The notes under the pieces are model-generated. The model saw nothing but the letters and a program-made list of their open reading frames with translations. It searched no databases and had not been told where the DNA came from. 64,000 nucleotides of DNA from JANQIO01 sp965601975 (GTDB lineage: Bacteria; Pseudomonadota; Gammaproteobacteria; Pseudomonadales; Halieaceae), in NCBI GenBank assembly GCA_965601975.1, contig OZ271856.1, forward strand, positions 3,224,001 through 3,288,000, in the 5' to 3' direction. The position numbers and the translations under genes are program-made. Positions 59,455 to 64,000 of this stretch are shown here, one piece after another; the first letter of the stretch is position 1; each line of letters starts with the position of its first letter.

Positions 59455-61263
59455 CTAGGGAATGACGGGCATCAGGAGGTGGGAGTCGTACTGCTCACCA
59501 GTGTGGATGCTGTGGGTACCGAGATTGACCTCACTGGCGTATTCATGGGCCATCAAGGGGTGCTCGAATAGATCCGCGCCCTGAATGACCAACTGCAGCG
59601 ATTCGCCCGCCCTGAACAGCGTGCTGCTGGGCAGTATCTCGATTTCGACGGACACGATTTCGTTGGCGGTGATCGGCTGCGGATTTTCATGGGTCAGCAC
59701 CGGTTGCCACGGCGTCGATTTTTCCTGGTCGAGCTCGCGCTCTGACACCCGCAGCCAGCCCATTGCCGCGGGGCCGAGTGTATAGCCCGTCTTGGCATAG
59801 AAGTTAACTTCCTCGCCCCTGACATCCAGCTTCTTGACGCCGACGAACAGGTCCATGTCTTCCCCCTCGCTGGCAGACACCCACAGCTTCAACTTCATGT
59901 TGCCGGTGATCTCGGTGTCCTGGTCGAAGACAAGATTGAAGGTGGCGCCACCGTAGCCGGGGTCGTAGTCAGCCGCGGCGGCCTGCTCAGGCGGCGACTG
60001 GTTCAGCTCTCCCAGTGCAGCATCAAGGTACAGCGTCTGGTACTGGGTACGGGCGATCGGCCACTCGTTTTCATAGCGTACTTCGTAGCTGTCGAGGCTT
60101 TCACGCACTTCAAGGCGGACGGGCTGCAGGTCGTCCATGCCGTTGGACGCCCCCTTGAGGAAGTGATCGAAGAACCTCTCCTGCAACTCCAGGGCCTCGT
60201 CACTGTAGTAGACCGCCCACTTCTGGCGCCCGTGGGTGTACAACCACTTCTGCGGCGAACTGGCGTGCTTGAACGCCTCGAAAGACCCGCGGGTGTGCAG
60301 CCCCTGGTCCGACCAGGTGGCGCAGATGAGTGCGGGTACCGTGACCATCTCCGGTTGAGCAACCTGGGGAGACTCCGACAGAATTCGCTTCATCAGCGGC
60401 GGGCTTTTGTGAATGCGCTGGAAGTCCTGCACCGGCGGTAGCGGAGGCGTATTGGCGCCGCTGTTCACCCGCCCCACCCAGAACTGGGTGAAGGCCGTTT
60501 CCGGAACGCCGCCGTGGTACAGAACCTCCCGGTAGGCATCGGTCTGGCCCTCCCAGGGCATGATGGCCTTCAGGTAAGGGGGCGGACTGTCGCCGGCCGC
60601 CACCCACTGTGAAATTGCGAGGTAGGAAACACCCGTCAGTCCCACGCTACCGTTGCTCCAGTCCCGGGTGCCGGCCCACTCGATGACGTCGTGGAAGTCC
60701 ATCCGGTCCTGCTCGCTGAGGATGCTGGCCTCGCCTTCCGAGTCATAGTAGCCGCGCACATCCACATACATGACCGCGTAGCCTTTCGGTACCCAGTACG
60801 CCGGGTCGGGTCCCTCCCAGGTCGTCCAGTTACTGACCGTGAAGGTGCCCATATCAAAGTCGGGGTTCTCCGAGTTGTCCAGCACCGGCGGGTAGCCGTC
60901 AGGGCCCTTGTCCTTTCCGTAGCTGGTGAACGACATGATGATCGGATACTGGCCTTCACTGTCAGGCCGGAAGACACGGGCGGACAGGGTTGTGCCATCG
61001 GTGACCACAATCGGGACGTCGTCTTCGACGATCACCTGGTCTTCAATGTCCGAAGTGTCGAGCATGCGTACCGGGTAGGGATCGTCGTCCACCTGAGGAC
61101 CAACGCTGGCTGGCGCAACGGCGTTTGAGCCGCCGCCGTCGCTACAGCCCATCAGCAGTGCGGCGAGGGTTGTGCTGGCAAGGAGCGCGGCCGTTCGCGG
61201 CGCTGTCCGAATAGCGTTGCGCCACTTGGCGGAAAGCGTAATGAGTTTTCTGTGATGCGTCAT
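59455..61263 (-). CDS. CocE/NonD family hydrolase, exported lipoprotein (S15-like)
   Basis: A 602-residue secreted hydrolase. The N-terminus has a signal with lipobox LLMGC, lipidation at Cys40. The nucleophile Ser213 is in GLTGVSYLAISQ, acid Asp319 in CATWSDQGLHTRG, base His344 in YTHGRQKW, matching X-Pro dipeptidyl-peptidase/CocE esterases. The C-terminal beta-sandwich domain (about 380-600, FNLVFDQDTEITGNMKLKLWVSA) is typical of the S15/CocE family. It probably cleaves an ester or amide of an extracellular compound. It follows the TetR gene by 57 bp on the same strand and is probably under its control. Confidence 0.9.
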   Translation of the reverse strand: MTHHRKLITLSAKWRNAIRTAPRTAALLASTTLAALLMGCSDGGGSNAVAPASVGPQVDDDPYPVRMLDTSDIEDQVIVEDDVPIVVTDGTTLSARVFRPDSEGQYPIIMSFTSYGKDKGPDGYPPVLDNSENPDFDMGTFTVSNWTTWEGPDPAYWVPKGYAVMYVDVRGYYDSEGEASILSEQDRMDFHDVIEWAGTRDWSNGSVGLTGVSYLAISQWVAAGDSPPPYLKAIMPWEGQTDAYREVLYHGGVPETAFTQFWVGRVNSGANTPPLPPVQDFQRIHKSPPLMKRILSESPQVAQPEMVTVPALICATWSDQGLHTRGSFEAFKHASSPQKWLYTHGRQKWAVYYSDEALELQERFFDHFLKGASNGMDDLQPVRLEVRESLDSYEVRYENEWPIARTQYQTLYLDAALGELNQSPPEQAAAADYDPGYGGATFNLVFDQDTEITGNMKLKLWVSASEGEDMDLFVGVKKLDVRGEEVNFYAKTGYTLGPAAMGWLRVSERELDQEKSTPWQPVLTHENPQPITANEIVSVEIEILPSSTLFRAGESLQLVIQGADLFEHPLMAHEYASEVNLGTHSIHTGEQYDSHLLMPVIP

Positions 61264-61320
61264 GTTCAGTACCTCTTTGCTCTATCTGCGAGGTGGGCTA
61301 TTGGTGTATTGGGGATGCGC

Positions 61321-61959
61321 TCAGGACGCGGCAGCTTCCAGAAGTGCGTCGGCTTCTTCTTCAGAAATGCCAAGATTCAGCAGAACGAATCGGCCCCAGA
61401 GCAAACTGTCGTCTTCCTGGCTTTGCCGTCGTATGGATGCGGTGACCAGACCGATGAATCCCGAGGCGAGAATCGGTTCCAGGGACTCGATGGGCAGCAC
61501 GGTCTTGAACCTTTCCGCAAGCAACCCGTCTGCCACGTTCTCCGCCATGTGGTCGCGCTGGCTGTCGGCCACGGCCTCGGTCAGCAAGCTCGGATGTTCG
61601 ATCAGCTTTTCGGTCACCGGGTCCAGTGCAATCAACCGAAACATCCGGGGGGCCATGTGGGCGACCATGAGCGCGGGGTCCGTGACGTCGGGATCGAGCG
61701 ATTGCCTGAGATCGTCCGCGTAGACGGCGAAGCGGTTCTTCAGCGCCGCGAGGTAACAATCCTGCTTGCTCACGAAGTGGTTGTAGAAGGTGCGCCGACC
61801 CATCTCAGCGCATTCGGTGATCTCGTCGGTCATGACCTCGTCGTAGCCCCTTGAATCGAGCAGATCCAAGGCCGCATTCATCAGCGCCTTTCGGGTCCTG
61901 ACCTTCCTCCGATCCAGGCGGGCCGGTGGAGTGGCGGTCATATCGTCAGTAGAAGCCAT
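61321..61959 (-). CDS. TetR family transcriptional regulator
   Basis: A 212-residue TetR repressor. The helix-turn-helix reads RKALMNAALDLLDSRGYDEVMTDEITECAEMGRRTFYNHFVSKQDCYLAALKNRF. The ligand domain is helical (about 75-205). It lies 57 bp upstream of the CocE-type hydrolase gene and is likely to govern it and itself. Upstream DNA (62011-62062) has a series of TGCAC/GTGCA half-sites that may be its operator. Confidence 0.88.
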   Translation of the reverse strand: MASTDDMTATPPARLDRRKVRTRKALMNAALDLLDSRGYDEVMTDEITECAEMGRRTFYNHFVSKQDCYLAALKNRFAVYADDLRQSLDPDVTDPALMVAHMAPRMFRLIALDPVTEKLIEHPSLLTEAVADSQRDHMAENVADGLLAERFKTVLPIESLEPILASGFIGLVTASIRRQSQEDDSLLWGRFVLLNLGISEEEADALLEAAAS

Positions 61960-62010
61960 GGTTTCTTCCTTTATTTACACAGCACAGCGGCCTTGAATCG
62001 GGCAGCTTTA

Positions 62011-62062
62011 GTGCACTTGAGTGCAATTATGCACATCTACGCAATATTGCGCAAGTGTGCAA
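62011..62062. promoter_or_regulatory. Half-site array upstream of the TetR gene
   Basis: GTGCA/TGCAC sequences occur at 62011-62016, 62021-62025 and 62030-62034, together with a perfect 12-bp palindrome CGCAATATTGCG at 62040-62051. They lie 52-92 bp before the TetR start and could form its operator and promoter. Confidence 0.45.
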
Positions 62063-62083
62063 AGTAAGTTTTAGCGCGAGGTG

Positions 62084-62218
62084 CCGTCATACCCATTGAG
62101 CAGGGCAGGCCCTTCCCGCTCAGGCGGGAATCCAGTACGGATCGAAAATGTTGGAAATGGCTCCTGTGAGCCGCTGCTGCAAGTGCATCTCCACACCCGC
62201 GTCCGTGATAGGCGGGTG
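62084..62218. repeat. REP-like remnant and hairpin
   Basis: CCGTCATACCCATTGAGCAG followed by CCCGCTCAGGCGGGAATCCAG (62118-62136) is a diverged REP unit; TTCCCGC/GCGGGAA form the hairpin. A further stem pairs CACCCGC (62194-62200) with GCGGGTG (62212-62218). No gene lies here. Confidence 0.6.
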
Positions 62219-62231
62219 CAGATGGATTCAG

Positions 62232-64000
62232 CTATGGTCTATCGTGCAGGAACCACCGGTTTGTATGCATGAGTGTCGCGGCGTGTTCCAGAAGTGAAAC
62301 ACCGGATGGAGCAATTGTGCAGGGTGCAAGGGTGTCCTGCTCAAACGCCAGCTGCATCGCTTCATTCATGTCAGCTGGTCTGGACGATGTGGTGAGCTGT
62401 AGCATCGTGCCGTAGTGTGCGACCAATTCCGCACCGTACCGATCATGCCAGTCTTTCAGGGCAGCGATTACCACCTCTGTGCCAGCCGTCTCTGCGCCGT
62501 ACCACTGAATGAATGCGGGAACTTCCCATGAATTTCTGGTGGGCAGGAACAGCAAAGACAGGATTTCATTTTCTGTGGGCTCGAACCACTGAATGTGCGT
62601 ACTGTCTGCCTCCAGTGCAGGAACCTCCGGATGCTCCTGCCTCCACGCCCACAGCCATTTGCAGAGTGCGAGACTCAGGCTAACGTCACCCGAACGTAGT
62701 TCATTAATCACCGACTCTGCGGAAGGCGGCGTGGCCCCGGCGTCAGCCAGCGGCTCCAGTTCGTACTCTACCGCTTCATCAAAGTACTCTTCCTGCGTGG
62801 CAGCCATCTCACGATACTTTTCACGCAGCTGAATGGATTGCGCACCGCTAATCAGGTCGGCAACAGAAGCGCCCTGACGGTCACCATCAAACATCTCGTG
62901 GCTGAAAACATCGCGATCGAATAGCAGGTCATCATCACTCAGCACCTTCTCCCACTTTCCGCTCGCACCCCCCCAGGACAGGTTAAGAACCGGCCAGCGG
63001 TGCGTCTTCTCCACGAGAGATCTACCGGTGGTCCAGGCGTCGAACGCCAGCTCCCGGTCCACCTGCAATGCGATAGCCGTTTCCTCGTGCCCTGGAACTT
63101 CCAGTTCGATTGCGTTGCACTGAGAGAGGTCGCTGTCTGCGACGATGGCTTTGAATTCGTCAAAGGTGCTGGAACGTTGTGGCGCCGGTGCCTCCCTGGG
63201 TCGAGAGGCAGTCTGGTCTATCTGTCTGCTGCGGAACTCCTCCAGATAGTTGGAAACCTGCTCGGCTTCCAGTCCAACCTTCTGCCCAATGGCTCCCGTT
63301 GACATGAATTCGCGAAATGGCGGCCAATGGCCCAGTTCAAGCAGCTGGTCGCGGTTCTCTTCGCCCAGAAGGCGCTGCGCCTGTATTGCTGCCGAAGCGT
63401 AGTCTTCGTTCAGAAGATCGATGGCCAGCATCATGGTATACGCCTCTTCTTCCACATAAGGCATACCGTCTTCACCAAAGACAGAGCTACATTTCTCGAG
63501 ACAATCGCACAAGAAGTGCGAACTGTAAGCTTCTGCTTCGTCGGCGACGAGAATATCGGAATCAGTCGAAGGAATTCCTGCAAGGTCTTCGAGAAGTCCG
63601 CCCAGCAGGTTGGGGCCGTTGGTTCCAAGAAGTGTTCTCAGCCGGTGCTTCAGTAGCAGCTCGACGTCGCCGCTGAACAAACCATATTCAAGGTATTTCC
63701 CATCTTCTTCCCGCATCTCCATAACGAGTTCAATGTGGGCATCGTCCCAACCTTGTCCGGCAGGGTCGTGCTGTAATCGGCCCAGAATCAGTAGCTCCGA
63801 CAGGGCATCCTCACCATCTTCAGCAGCCTCTTCTTCAAGTTCTGCGTAGCTGAGGGCCGGCTCGCCAAACATCGCGGGGCAGTCGAGCTCCTTCAGGAAG
63901 CAAAGCAGGCTGTGGAGCCTCCAAATGCGGTCACCAAGAGCCGTGTGCTTTCCAGCGGACCACGGTCCATCACTGGACAGTGCCGTGGTGATTTCGAATG
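62232..64000 (-). CDS. Large DUF4253-like protein, 5' end cut by the window
   Basis: At least 588 residues are visible, and the frame stays open to the right edge without a stop, so the N-terminus is outside; the ATG at 63872 is probably internal. No signal peptide or membrane helix was seen. The C-terminal 130 residues match the DUF4253 family pattern: FLPTRNSWEVPAFIQWYGA, LKDWHDRYGAELVAHYG, and EAMQLAFEQD. The rest is acidic and helical (AELEEEAAEDGEDALSELL). DUF4253 proteins are poorly characterised, sometimes linked to toxin immunity like SUKH proteins. The gene is separated from the TetR gene by about 270 bp including repeats. Codon use appears a little lower in GC than the neighbours. 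Confidence 0.7.
   Translation of the reverse strand, partial: FEITTALSSDGPWSAGKHTALGDRIWRLHSLLCFLKELDCPAMFGEPALSYAELEEEAAEDGEDALSELLILGRLQHDPAGQGWDDAHIELVMEMREEDGKYLEYGLFSGDVELLLKHRLRTLLGTNGPNLLGGLLEDLAGIPSTDSDILVADEAEAYSSHFLCDCLEKCSSVFGEDGMPYVEEEAYTMMLAIDLLNEDYASAAIQAQRLLGEENRDQLLELGHWPPFREFMSTGAIGQKVGLEAEQVSNYLEEFRSRQIDQTASRPREAPAPQRSSTFDEFKAIVADSDLSQCNAIELEVPGHEETAIALQVDRELAFDAWTTGRSLVEKTHRWPVLNLSWGGASGKWEKVLSDDDLLFDRDVFSHEMFDGDRQGASVADLISGAQSIQLREKYREMAATQEEYFDEAVEYELEPLADAGATPPSAESVINELRSGDVSLSLALCKWLWAWRQEHPEVPALEADSTHIQWFEPTENEILSLLFLPTRNSWEVPAFIQWYGAETAGTEVVIAALKDWHDRYGAELVAHYGTMLQLTTSSRPADMNEAMQLAFEQDTLAPCTIAPSGVSLLEHAATLMHTNRWFLHDRP

Overview
The window is about 64 kb of GC-rich chromosomal DNA with no rRNA, tRNA, CRISPR array, phage module or plasmid backbone that I could find. 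The gene content suggests a marine, aerobic gammaproteobacterium, probably near the Halieaceae/OM60 group. This is an inference from the dedicated sortase locus, a wax-ester synthase, several luciferase-like flavin oxidoreductases, a Rieske/P450 catabolic block, glutathione-dependent formaldehyde oxidation and a PA0069-type radical SAM gene.

Region by region. 1-3 kb: the end of a MAPEG gene, a glutathione transferase, a TSUP permease, then a large nested palindrome and two small unknown genes. 3.2-9.8 kb: a complete proteobacterial dedicated sortase locus, with OmpA-like PdsO, class GN sortase and its VIT/VWA target on the minus strand, and the PdsR/PdsS two-component pair divergent on the plus strand. 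A candidate PdsR site lies in the shared promoter. 9.8-16.2 kb: tandem Usp protein, AraC-type regulator, MFS permease, an unlisted 52-residue ORF, a nucleotide-sugar-epimerase-like SDR, an LLM oxidoreductase and an HxlR regulator. 16.3-20.9 kb: a tight four-gene operon (GCS2-type ligase, aspartoacylase-like deacylase, alpha/beta hydrolase, double Gate-domain membrane protein). 21.0-24.9 kb: a radical SAM gene with a LexA-like box over its start, a zinc metallopeptidase, and the formaldehyde pair frmA/fghA.

24.9-28.1 kb is the accessory part. Three short AT-richer genes of unknown function sit between clusters of REP-like repeats, followed by a repeat mosaic holding a 233-bp element with 17-bp inverted ends and a SUKH-like gene whose start lies in repeat DNA. 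28.1-35.3 kb: lipase, WS/DGAT with a histone-like tail, ferrochelatase, epoxide-hydrolase-like protein, F420-type LLM enzyme, gamma carbonic anhydrase and a pair of BamE-like lipoproteins. 35.4-44 kb: M19 dipeptidase, an amidinotransferase/deiminase-fold enzyme with an N-carbamoyl-amino-acid-type hydrolase, two small membrane proteins, AlkB, threonine aldolase, a DUF885 peptidase and a tyrosine phosphatase.

44-55 kb is a degradative block: acetoacetate-decarboxylase-like, Rieske oxygenase and amidohydrolase genes facing a TetR regulator; a TetR/haloalkane-dehalogenase/DUF1330 operon; a histone-H1-like protein; and an iron-ADH/P450/quinone-oxidoreductase/LLM operon. Together these suggest oxidation of an alicyclic, terpenoid, steroid-like or halogenated substrate, but the substrate cannot be read from sequence. 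55-64 kb: a CBS-GGDEF protein, a sugar isomerase-like protein, two SDR-fold proteins, a CocE-type secreted hydrolase with its TetR regulator, and a large DUF4253-like protein that runs off the right edge.
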